Assembly: GCA_036399055.1 (NCBI GenBank)
Contig: DASWNX010000033.1
Coordinates: forward strand, 92,953-156,952
Reading direction: 5' to 3'
DNA from: Jatrophihabitans sp.
GTDB lineage: Bacteria > Actinomycetota > Actinomycetes > Mycobacteriales > Jatrophihabitantaceae
Length of the DNA: 64,000 nt
In this document: positions 28,241 through 37,003 of the stretch, piece by piece
Layout: every line of letters begins with the position of its first letter
How positions within the stretch are numbered: the first letter of the stretch is position 1
Translations under genes and position numbers: made by a program
Notes under the pieces: generated by a model
Seen by the model: the letters and a program-made list of their open reading frames with translations, nothing else
What the model was told of the DNA's origin: nothing
Database searches by the model: none

Positions 28241-28699
28241 TCAGGCGTGCGGGCGTCCGGCTGACTGGACCCGTCCCTCGAACCTGGTCGAGAGCACCAC
28301 CGTCGATCGGGTTCGGGCGACCCCGCGGATCTTGGACAGCGCCCGGATGGCGATCTCCAGGCCTCCGACGTCGGGCACCCGGACCTTCACCACGAAAGAC
28401 TCCTCGCCCGCGACGAACCAGCAGTCCTCGACCGCGGCCAGGTCGGCCAGCTGATCGGCCACCAGATCCTCATCGGCGGTGTCGGACAGGAAGATCCCGA
28501 CCAGCGCGCTCATCGAGTAACCGATCGACTCCGGCGCCACCGCCGCGTGATAGCCGGTGATCACGTTCTGGGCTTCGAGCTTGCTGACCCGTTCGTGCAC
28601 GGCCGGCGCGGACAGCCCCACCTCCCGGGCAAGCTCGGCGTAGGTCGCGCGGGCGTTGGCCCGCAGGGCGTCCAGAATCGCGCGGTCGACGGCGTCCAT
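28241..28699 (-). CDS. Lrp/AsnC family transcriptional regulator
   Basis: 152 residues. N-terminal HTH: DAVDRAILDALRANARATYAELAREVGLSAPAVHERVSKLEAQNVITGY. The C-terminal RAM/ACT-like ligand domain ends in RGVARTRSTVVLSTRFEGR. Family members sense amino acids and bind as octamers. It follows the ubiX-type gene on the same strand with 12 bp between them, so it may belong to the same transcript and regulate it. The ligand is unknown. Confidence 0.91.
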   Translation of the reverse strand: MDAVDRAILDALRANARATYAELAREVGLSAPAVHERVSKLEAQNVITGYHAAVAPESIGYSMSALVGIFLSDTADEDLVADQLADLAAVEDCWFVAGEESFVVKVRVPDVGGLEIAIRALSKIRGVARTRSTVVLSTRFEGRVQSAGRPHA

Positions 28700-28711
28700 G
28701 GCTGAAGTCTG

Positions 28712-29428
28712 TCAGGCCGTCGTGCTCGCGGGGCCCGATTCGGCCGCTCGACCGGCGCCGAGCTGACCGGTCCACCGGGTGATCAGTGAATGCTGGACGC
28801 CGAGCACGTCGAGCACCTTGGCCGCCACGAAGTCGACCAGCTGCTGCACCGAGTGCGCGCCGGCGTAGAAGGCAGGGCTGGCCGGCAGCACCACCGCGCC
28901 GGCGTCGTAGAGCTCGATCAGGTGGGTCAGGGTGGCCCGGGTGTAGGGCGTCTCGCGGGGCACCATCACCAGCGGCCGGCGCTCCTTCAAGGTGACGTCG
29001 GCGGCCCGCTGCAGCAGGTCCTTGGACAGTCCCAGGGCGATTCCGGCCACCGCCGCGGTCGACGCCGGCGCCACCACCATGCCCCGGGCCGGGTACGAGC
29101 CGCTGGCCGGCCCGGCGCTGAGGTCGGTCGCCGTCCAGTACCGCAGATCGCCGGCGAACCCGCCGTCAGCGTCCGGGCCGAGCCAGGACGCCGCATCCTG
29201 CGCCCAGTGGTTGTCGCGAAAGGCGATGCCGGTCTCGTCCAGGATGGTCAGCCGGGCAGCCCGCGAGACGATCAGGTCCACCGGGTCCCCGGCCTGCAGC
29301 AGCGCGGTGATGACCGCCTTGGCATACGGGGTGCCCGAGGCTCCGGACACCCCGACGATCCAGGGCGTCCGCTCGGAGCTGTCAGTCACCGCGCTCCTGG
29401 CGCGTTCCCCGCTGCGGGGCTGCCTCAT
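28712..29428 (-). CDS. UbiX-like flavin prenyltransferase (menaquinone branch)
   Basis: Makes prenylated FMN, the cofactor of UbiD decarboxylases. UbiX motifs: VGVSGASGTPYAKAVITALL, GMVVAPASTAAVAGIALGLSKDLLQRAADVTLKERRPLVMVPRETPYT and AFYAGAHSVQQLVDFVAAKVLD. ATG 29428 shares an ATGA with the stop of the ubiA-type gene; a GTG at 29389 would remove an unconserved leader of 13 residues. Together with the ubiA- and ubiD-type neighbours it forms the late futalosine module. Confidence 0.92.
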   Translation of the reverse strand: MRQPRSGERARSAVTDSSERTPWIVGVSGASGTPYAKAVITALLQAGDPVDLIVSRAARLTILDETGIAFRDNHWAQDAASWLGPDADGGFAGDLRYWTATDLSAGPASGSYPARGMVVAPASTAAVAGIALGLSKDLLQRAADVTLKERRPLVMVPRETPYTRATLTHLIELYDAGAVVLPASPAFYAGAHSVQQLVDFVAAKVLDVLGVQHSLITRWTGQLGAGRAAESGPASTTA

Positions 29429-30330
29429 GCCCGCAGGCCCTGCGTGATGAGATCGGCCAGGGCGAAGACGAACAGCTGGATGCCCACGAAGCCGTTGGCG
29501 GTGAAGAACGCCCGGTTGACCCGCGACAGGTCATCCGCCCGGACGATCAGGTGCTCATAGGTCAGCACCGCGGCGGTGATCGCCAGGCCCAGCCACCACA
29601 GCCAACCCAAACCGGCGGCCAGCCCGAACCAGGTGAAGCAGCCGAGGGTGACCAGGTGGGTGAGGCTGGACCAGCGCAGCGCGGCCGCGACGCCGAACCG
29701 GGCCGGGAACGACCGCGAGCCGATCACCCGGTCGATCTCGGCGTCCTGGCAGGAGTAGATCAGGTCGAAGCCGCCGATCCAGCTGCCGACCGCGAGCCCG
29801 AGCGCGGTGGCCGGCCACGCGAAGCCGCCGGTCACCCCCATCCAGGCGCCGATCGGCGCCACCGCCTGGGCCAGCGCCAGCAACACCTGCGGAAAGTCGG
29901 TGAACCGCTTGCCGTAGGAGTAGAGGATCAGCAGCCCGACCGCCACCGGCGACAGCAGCAACGGCAGCGGCCCGAGCGCAGCGGCGCAGGCCAAGAAGAT
30001 CACCAGCGCCACGGCGAACCCGCGCCAGGCGACCGACACCGACAGCGCGCCGGTCACCAGCTCCCGCTGGGCGGTGCGCGGGTTCAGCGCGTCGAAGCGG
30101 CGGTCCAGGATCCGGTTGCCGGCCATCGCCACCGTCCGGGCCGACACCATCGCCACCACGATCAGCGTGAGCTGGACCCAATGCGTCGAACGGGTCTGGG
30201 CCCACATCGCGGTGCAGGCCGCGATCAGGGCGAACGGCAGGGCGAACACCGAGTGCTCGATCATCACCAGCCGGAAGAACGCCCGGATCTTGCCGGGTCC
30301 CGGCTCGGTGACCGGAGCGGAAGCTGACAC
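29425..30330 (-). CDS. mqnP: UbiA-family prenyltransferase, MqnP-like
   Basis: Attaches the polyprenyl chain to the dihydroxynaphthoate nucleus at the membrane. 301 residues with eight to nine helices. The two aspartate motifs are NRILDRRFDALNPRT and DLIYSCQDAEIDRVIGSRS. The N-terminal IEHSVFALPFALIAA is typical of the MqnP group rather than MenA. It lies 15 bp after the ubiD-type gene and overlaps the ubiX-type gene. Confidence 0.92.
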   Translation of the reverse strand: MSASAPVTEPGPGKIRAFFRLVMIEHSVFALPFALIAACTAMWAQTRSTHWVQLTLIVVAMVSARTVAMAGNRILDRRFDALNPRTAQRELVTGALSVSVAWRGFAVALVIFLACAAALGPLPLLLSPVAVGLLILYSYGKRFTDFPQVLLALAQAVAPIGAWMGVTGGFAWPATALGLAVGSWIGGFDLIYSCQDAEIDRVIGSRSFPARFGVAAALRWSSLTHLVTLGCFTWFGLAAGLGWLWWLGLAITAAVLTYEHLIVRADDLSRVNRAFFTANGFVGIQLFVFALADLITQGLRA

Positions 30331-30345
30331 CTCTGCGAGTCTGCC

Positions 30346-31800
30346 TTAGCTGATGCCGTACTCGCGCCAGCGGCGCCGCACCAGCTCAGCCGTCGACTCA
30401 TCGAGCACGCAGGGCTCGGGCCAGCCACCCTCGCGCCGGTAACCCTCGCTCGGCAGCTTGGCGGTCGCGTCGATGCCCAGCTTGCCGCCGTAGAACTGCT
30501 CGTAGGACGAGTGGTCCAGATGGTCCACCGGCCCGGTCATGTGCACCACGTCGTGGGCGTAGTCGACGTTGCCGAAGGCCCGCCAGGCGACGTCGTTGTA
30601 ATCGTGGACGTCGCAATCGGCGTCGACCACCACGATCAGCTTCGACAGTGACAGCAGCCCCGCGCCCCAGATCGCGTTCATCACCTTGTGCGCGTGCTTG
30701 GGAAAGCGCTTGTCGATGGAGACGATGGCGCAGTTGTGGAACACCCCGGCCTCGGGCAGGTCGTAGTCCACTATCTCGGGGATGGTGAGCCTGATCAGCG
30801 GCCGGAAGATCCGCTCGGTCGCCTTGCCCAGCGGACCGTCCTCCTGGGGCGGCCGGCCGACCACGATGGACTGGTAGATCGGCTTCTCGCGGGTGGTCAT
30901 CACGTCCACGTGCATGTAAGGAAACGGCTCGACCGGGGTGTAGAAGCCGGTGTGGTCGCCGAACGGGCCCTCGGGCAGCCTGGCGCCGGGCTCCACCCAG
31001 CCCTCGAGCACCACCTGCGCGTGCGCCGGCACCTGCAGCGGCACGCTCAGGCAGTCCACCAGCTCCACCCGCTCGCGCTGCAGGAAGCCGGCGAACAGGT
31101 ACTCGTCGATGTCGCCGGGCAGCGGCGCGGACGCGGCGTAGGTGACCGCCGGAGGGCAGCCGAAGGCGATCGCCACCGGCAGCCGCTCGCCGCGGCGCTC
31201 GGCGATCGCCGCGTGCGAGGTCGAGTCCTTGTGGATCTGCCAGTGCAGGCTCACCGTCTGGCGGTCCTGCTGCTGCAGCCGGTACATGCCCAGATTGCGG
31301 GCGCCGGTCTCGGGGTGCTTGGTGTGGGTCAGGCCCAGGTTGAGGAAGACGCCGCCGTCGCCCGGCCAGGACGTGATGCCGGGGAGCAGGTTCAGGTCGA
31401 CCTCGTCACCCTTGCGCACGACCTCCTGGCAGTGGGCGCGCTTGCCCTGCCGGGGCGGGACGCTGCGCAGCTGGGCGGCCTTGCCGAGGGCGTCGCGCAG
31501 GCCGCTGAAGCCCTGAGGGAGGTCGGGCTTGAGCAGGTCGCCGATCCGGTCGCCGATCTCGTCGAGGCTGGCCACCCCGAGCGCCTGGCACATCCGCGAG
31601 GTGGTGCCGAACAGGTTCATCAGCAGCGGCATCTGCCCGCTGGTCGGATTCTCGAACAGCAGGGCCGGGCCTTGCTCGCGCACGACCCTCTGAACGATGC
31701 CTGCGACCTCCAGATGCGGGTCGACCGGCGCCTTGACCCGGATCAGCTCGCCGGAACGCTCAAGGGCACGGACGAAGTCAGCCAGATCGTTGTACGCCAC
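30346..31800 (-). CDS. UbiD family decarboxylase, MqnL-like
   Basis: Prenyl-FMN-dependent decarboxylase, here probably acting on 1,4-dihydroxy-6-naphthoate intermediates. 484 residues. Signatures are LGLTHTKHPETGARNLGMYRLQ, LPEGPFGDHTGFYTPVEPFPY (the ExPFGDHTG motif) and FGNVDYAHDVVHMTGPVDHLDHSS. It is the first gene of the ubiD-mqnP-ubiX-lrp run, which reads leftward. The PLDc_N gene is divergent from it with a 64-bp gap. Confidence 0.93.
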   Translation of the reverse strand: MAYNDLADFVRALERSGELIRVKAPVDPHLEVAGIVQRVVREQGPALLFENPTSGQMPLLMNLFGTTSRMCQALGVASLDEIGDRIGDLLKPDLPQGFSGLRDALGKAAQLRSVPPRQGKRAHCQEVVRKGDEVDLNLLPGITSWPGDGGVFLNLGLTHTKHPETGARNLGMYRLQQQDRQTVSLHWQIHKDSTSHAAIAERRGERLPVAIAFGCPPAVTYAASAPLPGDIDEYLFAGFLQRERVELVDCLSVPLQVPAHAQVVLEGWVEPGARLPEGPFGDHTGFYTPVEPFPYMHVDVMTTREKPIYQSIVVGRPPQEDGPLGKATERIFRPLIRLTIPEIVDYDLPEAGVFHNCAIVSIDKRFPKHAHKVMNAIWGAGLLSLSKLIVVVDADCDVHDYNDVAWRAFGNVDYAHDVVHMTGPVDHLDHSSYEQFYGGKLGIDATAKLPSEGYRREGGWPEPCVLDESTAELVRRRWREYGIS

Positions 31801-31864
31801 CGTGCCAGTATCCCAGCCTGGCGAACAAGGCGCCCTCAGGCCGTGGACGACCTAAGCTGGGGCC

Positions 31865-32191
31865 ATGCTCCTCAAGCTCGGCGGCCTCTTCTTCCTCATC
31901 AGCCTGGTGTTCTGGCTGTGGGCGATCTTCGATTGCATGACCAGCGACACCAAGCGGGTCCGCAACCTGCCGCGGTGGGCATGGGCGGTGATCATCCTGG
32001 TGTTCCTGGAATTCGGCGCGCTGGCCTGGGTGCTGGGCGGGCGCCCGCGAACCGGCCAGTTGGCCGCTCGCCGCAGCCAAGGGGGCGGCCTGGAGGGCGG
32101 CCAGGGACGGCCGACCCGAGGCGGCCGGCCGGTGGGCCCCGACGACGACCCGGACTTCCTGCGCAACCTCCGCGGGCCTGAGAAGCCGTAG
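31865..32191 (+). CDS. small membrane protein with PLDc_N-like domain
   Basis: 108 residues: two helices (LGGLFFLISLVFWLWAIFDC and AWAVIILVFLEFGALAWVLGG), with IFDCMTSDTKRVRNLPRWAW between them, the fingerprint of the phospholipase D N-terminal-like (PLDc_N) domain. A Gly/Arg/Pro-rich cytoplasmic tail follows. Stand-alone PLDc_N proteins are common in actinobacteria beside respiratory genes and have no assigned function. It is convergent with ccsB; the 3' repeat begins at its stop. Confidence 0.8.
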   Translation: MLLKLGGLFFLISLVFWLWAIFDCMTSDTKRVRNLPRWAWAVIILVFLEFGALAWVLGGRPRTGQLAARRSQGGGLEGGQGRPTRGGRPVGPDDDPDFLRNLRGPEKP

Positions 32192-32247
32192 TCGCTAGGT
32201 CAACCCGGCAGTCGCTAGGTCAGCGCGGCAGTCGCTAGGTCAACCCG
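32188..32247. repeat. 20-bp tandem repeat anchored on the ccsB 3' end
   Basis: Three units of AGTCGCTAGGTCAACCCGGC at 32188-32207, 32208-32227 (two mismatches) and 32228-32247. The last one contains the ccsB codons AGLT and its TAG stop, so the two extra units lie immediately beyond the stop and repeat it. Confidence 0.85.
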
Positions 32248-33257
32248 GCGTAGGAGTGCAGCCCTGAGATGACGATGTTCACCACGAAGAAGTTGAACGT
32301 CATGGCGCCGAAGCCCAGCAGGTTGATGTAGGCCGCCCGGTTGCCCTTCCAGCCGGCGGTCGCGCGGGCATGCAGGTAGGTGGCGTAGATGACCCAGGCG
32401 ATGAACGCCCAGGTCTCCTTGGGGTCCCAGCCCCAGTACCGGCCCCAGGCCGCCTCGGCCCAGATGGCGCCGAAGATCACCCCAGCGGTGTAGATCGGAA
32501 ACGCGAACGCGACGCTGAGATAGGCGGCCTTGTCAAGGGACGCCGCAGCCGGCAGGCGGGCGCCGAGCCTGGCGAACCGGGCCGGCGTCGCGCCGGTCGC
32601 GCCCTGCCGCTCGAAGCGGACTCGCACCAGGTAGAGCACGGTGATCGCGGCGGAGGTGAGCAGGATGCCCTCGGCGACCGCGACCGCTGAGACGTGGATC
32701 GCCAGCCACCAGGACTGCAGCGCCGGCACCAGTTTGGTGGCCTTGGTGTATAGCGTGCCGGCCAGGAACATCACCAGCAGCACCGGCATCATCACGAACA
32801 GGCCGAGGTAGCGAAGCTGGGGCATCTTCACCAGGGTCGCCAGCCAGGCCACCGTCGCCATCAGGCCCACCACCAGGGTGAACTCGTACATGTTGCCCCA
32901 CGGCACCCGGTCCACCGCGATGCCGCGCAGGGTGACCGAGCCCAGGTGGAACACCGCCGCCAGCACCGTCAGCCAGACCGCGGCCCGGCCCCAGCGCCGC
33001 CCGGCCGCCCCGCCGGAGTCGACCGAGCCGGCCCCGTAGCGGGGCTGGTCGGGCAGGGCGCCCACTGCGCCGGGCTCGCCGCCGCCGACCAGCGTGGGCT
33101 GCCGGACGCCGGCCTGGGCGGCGCTGGTCTGGGCGATCCGGCCGTTCTTGCCGAAGGCGTACTCACCGGTGTAGGCCACCACGGCGAGCATGTAGGTGCC
33201 GGTGGCAGCCGTCCACAATGACTCGGACAACGAGGCCAAGCCGCCATCGATCGCCAT
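32235..33257 (-). CDS. ccsB: cytochrome c biogenesis protein CcsB (haem-handling, CcsA family)
   Basis: System II cytochrome c maturation: with ResB it carries haem across the membrane and attaches it to apocytochromes. 340 residues, about eight helices, with the tryptophan-rich haem motif WGRYWGWDPKETWAF and conserved His in the flanking helices. It is the fourth gene of tlpA-ccdA-resB-ccsB, starting one base after the resB stop. A hydrophilic insert of about 60 residues follows helix 1. Confidence 0.94.
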   Translation of the reverse strand: MAIDGGLASLSESLWTAATGTYMLAVVAYTGEYAFGKNGRIAQTSAAQAGVRQPTLVGGGEPGAVGALPDQPRYGAGSVDSGGAAGRRWGRAAVWLTVLAAVFHLGSVTLRGIAVDRVPWGNMYEFTLVVGLMATVAWLATLVKMPQLRYLGLFVMMPVLLVMFLAGTLYTKATKLVPALQSWWLAIHVSAVAVAEGILLTSAAITVLYLVRVRFERQGATGATPARFARLGARLPAAASLDKAAYLSVAFAFPIYTAGVIFGAIWAEAAWGRYWGWDPKETWAFIAWVIYATYLHARATAGWKGNRAAYINLLGFGAMTFNFFVVNIVISGLHSYAGLT

Positions 33258-33258
33258 C

Positions 33259-34869
33259 TCAGTCCTTTCCCGCGCCGATCTTCTCGGCGGTGGCCGGCGC
33301 CGCCACCGTGGCAGGCGGCGCTCCTGCGTCCAGAACGGCCGTCAGCCGGGCGAGGACCGCCTGGAACTCCGCGCTGAAGTCGCCTCCGTCGGTGCGAGCC
33401 AGCCCGCCCACCGACACCACACTACGAGCCGCGGGGCCGGCTGGGGCAACGCGCACCCACAGCCGGCGCCGCCGGATCGCCAACGAGCCGAGCAGCCCCG
33501 CTGTCATCAGGATCGACGCGACCAGCAGCGCGGTCTGGCTAGGGTCGTGCGAGACCTGCAGGTTGGCCCACTCCTTGTAGCCGTCGAAGCGGATCACGGT
33601 GCCGTCCGGCAGCGTCATCGACTCACCCAGCGCCAGGTTCTTGGCGCCGACCTTTCTCAGCTCGCCTTTGTCGATCTGCTTCTGGTCCAGGCTGTAGACC
33701 GATTGCGGCACACCGCGCGGATTCAGCTCGCCGGTGTAGGCCAGCACCGCCAGCACCGGGTTGGTGGCCTGCGGCGCTATCGAGGTGACGACGCCGCCGG
33801 TGATCACCGGGGTCGGCGCGAAGATGGCGCTCAGCCCCAGGTCGTCGTCCTTCGTGCCGTCCCTGCCCGGCAGCCGGAAAGCGCCCTCGCTGGTCAGCAC
33901 CGCGTCCGCGGGCAGGAACGCCTGGGTGTCGGTGACCGGAGTGCGTCCGGGGCGGGTGATGGTCACGGTCGGCGAGTAGCCGTGATCGAGCAGGTAGACC
34001 CGGTCGCCCTTGAGCCGCAGCGGATGGTTGACGGTGATCACGCCGCGCTCGGACTCGGCTGCCAGGTCTTCGGAGTAGCGGATGTCGGCCTTGAACTGCT
34101 CCGGCGATCCGTCCTCGCGCCAGGTGGCGGTGAACGAGTCCAACCGGTCGATGCAGAAGTCCGACAGCGCGCCGGGGTTGACCCAGGGGCCGGAGGAGAA
34201 GGAGTCGTAGGAGATCGGCCGGTTGCAGAAGCCCGAGCCCTCGGTGGTCACCACCGAACCCTCATAGCTCAGCATCCGGCCGCCGGCGATCAGCGCCAGG
34301 GCGGCAAGCAGCGAGAGGTGGAACAGCAGGTTGCCCGCCTCCCGGCTGTACCCCTTCTCGGCCGAGACGGCCACCGCGCCGCCGTCCTCGGTGCGGACCG
34401 CGGTGCGCCAGCGCGGTCGCAGCTCCCGCTCGATCCGGGCGGCGGCCTGGTCCGGGCTGAGGTCGGTGCTGAGCGCGGCGTTCTCGGCGAGCCGGCCGAG
34501 GTGACGCGGCGCCTTCAGCGGCCGGGCTCGCAAGGCCCTGGCGTAGACGGTGATCCGCGGGATCAGGCAGCCGATCAGCGAGGCGAACAGCAGCAGGTAG
34601 ACCGCCGAGAACCAGATCGAGCCGAAGACGTCGAAGGCGCCGATCCGGTCCAGGAACCTGCCCCAGGCGCCGTGGGTCGCCAGGTACTCCCGCACCTTCG
34701 GCGGGTTGAGCGGCCGCTGCGGCAGCAGCGAGCCCGGCACCGAGGCCAGCGCCAGCAGGAACAGCAGCACCAGCGCGGTGCGCATCGACACCAACCGCCG
34801 CCACAGCTGGCGGACCGGACGGGGCAACCCGACCGGACGGCGCGCCGATCCGGTCGGCGGCGACGTCAT
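33259..34869 (-). CDS. resB: cytochrome c biogenesis protein ResB
   Basis: Partner of CcsB. 536 residues with N-terminal helices (MRTALVLLFLLALASVPGSLLPQRPLNPPKV, WFSAVYLLLFASLIGCLIPR), one after residue 160, a large extracytoplasmic domain and a last helix (ALLVASILMTAGLLGSLAI). PLNPPKVREYLATHGAWGRFLDRIGAFDVFGS is typical of the family. It directly abuts ccdA (stop and start adjacent). The last 50 residues are a low-complexity cytoplasmic tail. Confidence 0.93.
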   Translation of the reverse strand: MTSPPTGSARRPVGLPRPVRQLWRRLVSMRTALVLLFLLALASVPGSLLPQRPLNPPKVREYLATHGAWGRFLDRIGAFDVFGSIWFSAVYLLLFASLIGCLIPRITVYARALRARPLKAPRHLGRLAENAALSTDLSPDQAAARIERELRPRWRTAVRTEDGGAVAVSAEKGYSREAGNLLFHLSLLAALALIAGGRMLSYEGSVVTTEGSGFCNRPISYDSFSSGPWVNPGALSDFCIDRLDSFTATWREDGSPEQFKADIRYSEDLAAESERGVITVNHPLRLKGDRVYLLDHGYSPTVTITRPGRTPVTDTQAFLPADAVLTSEGAFRLPGRDGTKDDDLGLSAIFAPTPVITGGVVTSIAPQATNPVLAVLAYTGELNPRGVPQSVYSLDQKQIDKGELRKVGAKNLALGESMTLPDGTVIRFDGYKEWANLQVSHDPSQTALLVASILMTAGLLGSLAIRRRRLWVRVAPAGPAARSVVSVGGLARTDGGDFSAEFQAVLARLTAVLDAGAPPATVAAPATAEKIGAGKD

Positions 34870-35637
34870 CTACAGCTCCGATCCGACGCCGACGCCGGCG
34901 AACTCGAGCCGAAGGTAGTTCATCCAGTGATCCCAGACCCCGCTGAGCAGCAGCACGCCCATCACGATCAGCACCGCGCCGCCGACCTGGCTGACCAGCC
35001 GGGTGTGCCGTCGGACCACCGCCAGCGCGCCGCTCACCCAGCTCAAGCCCATCGCGACGAGCAGGAACGGCACGCCCAGGCCCAGGCAGTACACCGCCGA
35101 CAGCAACGCGCCGCGGCCGGCGGTCCCCTCGGTCACCGCCAGCGCGTAGACCGCGCCGAAGGTCGGCGTCAGGCACGGGGTCCAGGCCAGCCCGAAGGTC
35201 AACCCCAGCAACGGCGCGCCTGCCAGGCCGGCCCGCGGCAGCCGGTGCACCTTCGCCTCCCGCTGCAGCAGCCGGAACCTGCCGAGGAACACCAGGCCCA
35301 TGCCGATCGTGACGACGCCGAAGATCCGCATCAGCAGCACCCGGTGCACGCTGATGGTGGAGCCGAGAGTGCCGAACAACGCCCCGGTGGCGACGAAGAC
35401 CGCGGTGAAACCCAGCACGAACAGCAACGCGCCGCCGACCATCCGGCGCTGCCGGTGCCCGCCGTGCTCGGTTCCGGCCAGCCCGGCGACATAGGACAGG
35501 TAGCCCGGCACCAGCGGCAGCACGCACGGCGACAGGAAGCCGAGCACCCCGACCAGCAGCGCCACACCCGCGGCCGGGATCAGCCCGCCGTCGGTGACGG
35601 TGCTGCTGAACCCGCTGGCGAGCACGACCGGGTGCAC
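34870..35637 (-). CDS. ccdA: thiol-disulfide transporter CcdA
   Basis: Moves reducing equivalents across the membrane to keep apocytochrome cysteines reduced. 255 residues, six to seven helices. The two redox Cys are in LSPCVLPLVPGYLSYVAGL and WTPCLTPTFGAVYAL. It begins with GTG 35637 three bases after the tlpA stop. Its product hands electrons to TlpA/ResA. Confidence 0.93.
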   Translation of the reverse strand: MHPVVLASGFSSTVTDGGLIPAAGVALLVGVLGFLSPCVLPLVPGYLSYVAGLAGTEHGGHRQRRMVGGALLFVLGFTAVFVATGALFGTLGSTISVHRVLLMRIFGVVTIGMGLVFLGRFRLLQREAKVHRLPRAGLAGAPLLGLTFGLAWTPCLTPTFGAVYALAVTEGTAGRGALLSAVYCLGLGVPFLLVAMGLSWVSGALAVVRRHTRLVSQVGGAVLIVMGVLLLSGVWDHWMNYLRLEFAGVGVGSEL

Positions 35638-35640
35638 CGT

Positions 35641-36234
35641 TCAGACCTCTTTGGTCAGCTCGTCGAGCGCCGCGGTGAGGTCCTTGGGCAGCACCGCGCC
35701 GACGTAGACCGCCGCTACCCGGCCCTGCCGGTCGATCACGATGGTCGAGGGCAACGCGGCCATCGGCACGTCGCCCAGCTGGATGGCGCTGCGGGCGGCC
35801 TCGTCATAGACCACCGGAAAGGTGACGTCCTTGTCCTTGATCCAGGACATCGCCGCGCTCTTGGACGGGTCCTTGACGTCCATGCCGATGAACTGCACGC
35901 CGGAGGACTTGCGCTCGCGGTAGATCGAGTCGAACTGCGGCGTCTCCAGCTGGCACGGCGGGCACCAGGACGCGAAGAAGTTCAGCACCACGACCTTGCC
36001 CCGGTCATCGCTGAGCCGGTAGTTCCCGCCGGTCAGCAGAGTGCCCGCGACCGGGCCGGCCAGCTTGCGCTCGGAGGCTTCGATCACCGAGCCCTTCTTG
36101 TTGGCCTGGACGTAGCGGAACTGGTTGCCCGAACTCTGGTCTACGGCGTTCTTTCCTCCGCTGCAGGCCGACAGGCCGAGGACGGCCGCCAGCAGCGTCG
36201 TGACGAGCACGACGGTACGAGATGTCATAGCCAT
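35641..36234 (-). CDS. TlpA/ResA-like thioredoxin lipoprotein
   Basis: About 197 residues. The signal peptide ends in a lipobox (VLGLSACSG), so the protein is anchored outside the membrane. The thioredoxin fold has the active site FFASWCPPCQLETPQF, then GVQFIGMDVKDP and the cis-Pro in ALPSTIVID. It reduces apocytochrome c or other exported thiols with electrons from CcdA. Two close starts (ATG 36234 or 36228) precede the signal. The order hemL-PGM-tlpA-ccdA-resB-ccsB equals Rv0524-Rv0529. Confidence 0.92.
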   Translation of the reverse strand: MAMTSRTVVLVTTLLAAVLGLSACSGGKNAVDQSSGNQFRYVQANKKGSVIEASERKLAGPVAGTLLTGGNYRLSDDRGKVVVLNFFASWCPPCQLETPQFDSIYRERKSSGVQFIGMDVKDPSKSAAMSWIKDKDVTFPVVYDEAARSAIQLGDVPMAALPSTIVIDRQGRVAAVYVGAVLPKDLTAALDELTKEV

Positions 36235-36349
36235 CCCAGTGTGCAACGGGTTCACCCCCACAGTGTGATGCGTGTGCCACAGCACAGCCGCACTGGCCCG
36301 ATTACTGAGCGCCCGCTGTGCCCAAGCGGTGCGTCGACGCGCGCGGCGC

Positions 36350-37003
36350 TCAGGCGCCGGGTGGTTGCTCCTGCATCCGGTTCGGCGTCGTGCCGGCCGG
36401 TTCGGCGTAGCTCACCCCGACCACCCGGTCGTCGTCGAAGGTGAGCGAGGTGAGCGAGGCCAGCGAGCACTGCCGGCGCCGCGGGTCGTGCCAGAGCCGC
36501 TTGCCCTCGGAGTAGCGGCGCAGGCAGACGATCGGCAGTTGATGTGAGACGCAGACCGCCTCGTGCCCTTCGGCCCGCTCACGGGCCCGCTCGGCGGCGG
36601 CCAGCATCCGCCGCACGATCTGCTCGTAGGGCTCGCCCCAGGACGGCCGAGCCGGATTGCGGAACAGCGGCCAGCTGGTCGGGTACTTCAGCACCCCGCC
36701 CGGCCCGGCGACCCGCCTGCCCTCGAAGGCGTTCGCGGCCTCGATCAGGTCGTCGTCTATCACGACGTCCAGGCCGAACTGGGCGGCGATCGGCGCGGCG
36801 GTCTGCTGCGCCCGCTCCAGCGGCGAGGAAGCCAGGTAGGTCACGTCCCGGCCAGCCAGGTGGCTGGCGGCCCGCTCAGCCATCGCCTCGCCGGCTTCGG
36901 ACAGCCGGAACCCGGCCAACCGGCCGTAGAGCACCTTGGTCGGGTTGAAGACCTCGCCGTGGCGCAGCAGGTGGACGGTGGTGCGGCTCATTGCGCGGCT
37001 CAC
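36350..37003 (-). CDS. histidine phosphatase superfamily protein (phosphoglycerate-mutase-like)
   Basis: 217 residues. The catalytic RHG is in [20 protein letters not shown], and the second catalytic His is in [15 protein letters not shown]. Starts: GTG 37003, which overlaps the hemL stop as GTGA, or ATG 36991 (MSRTTVHLL); the latter fits the family better. The gene sits between hemL and tlpA as in mycobacteria (Rv0525). The substrate is unknown. Confidence 0.9.
   Translation of the reverse strand: MSRAMSRTTVHLLRHGEVFNPTKVLYGRLAGFRLSEAGEAMAERAASHLAGRDVTYLASSPLERAQQTAAPIAAQFGLDVVIDDDLIEAANAFEGRRVAGPGGVLKYPTSWPLFRNPARPSWGEPYEQIVRRMLAAAERARERAEGHEAVCVSHQLPIVCLRRYSEGKRLWHDPRRRQCSLASLTSLTFDDDRVVGVSYAEPAGTTPNRMQEQPPGA

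Noticed and set aside
28712..31800. Ubiquinone biosynthesis genes
   Set aside because: ubiA-, ubiD- and ubiX-type genes here lie with mqnA, mqnC and mqnE in an actinobacterium; they fit the late futalosine pathway.
33196..36444. 1082-codon open frame on the + strand opposite ccsB, resB, ccdA and tlpA
   Set aside because: Low-complexity Gln/Arg/Gly/His sequence, no signatures, and all four antisense genes are certain.
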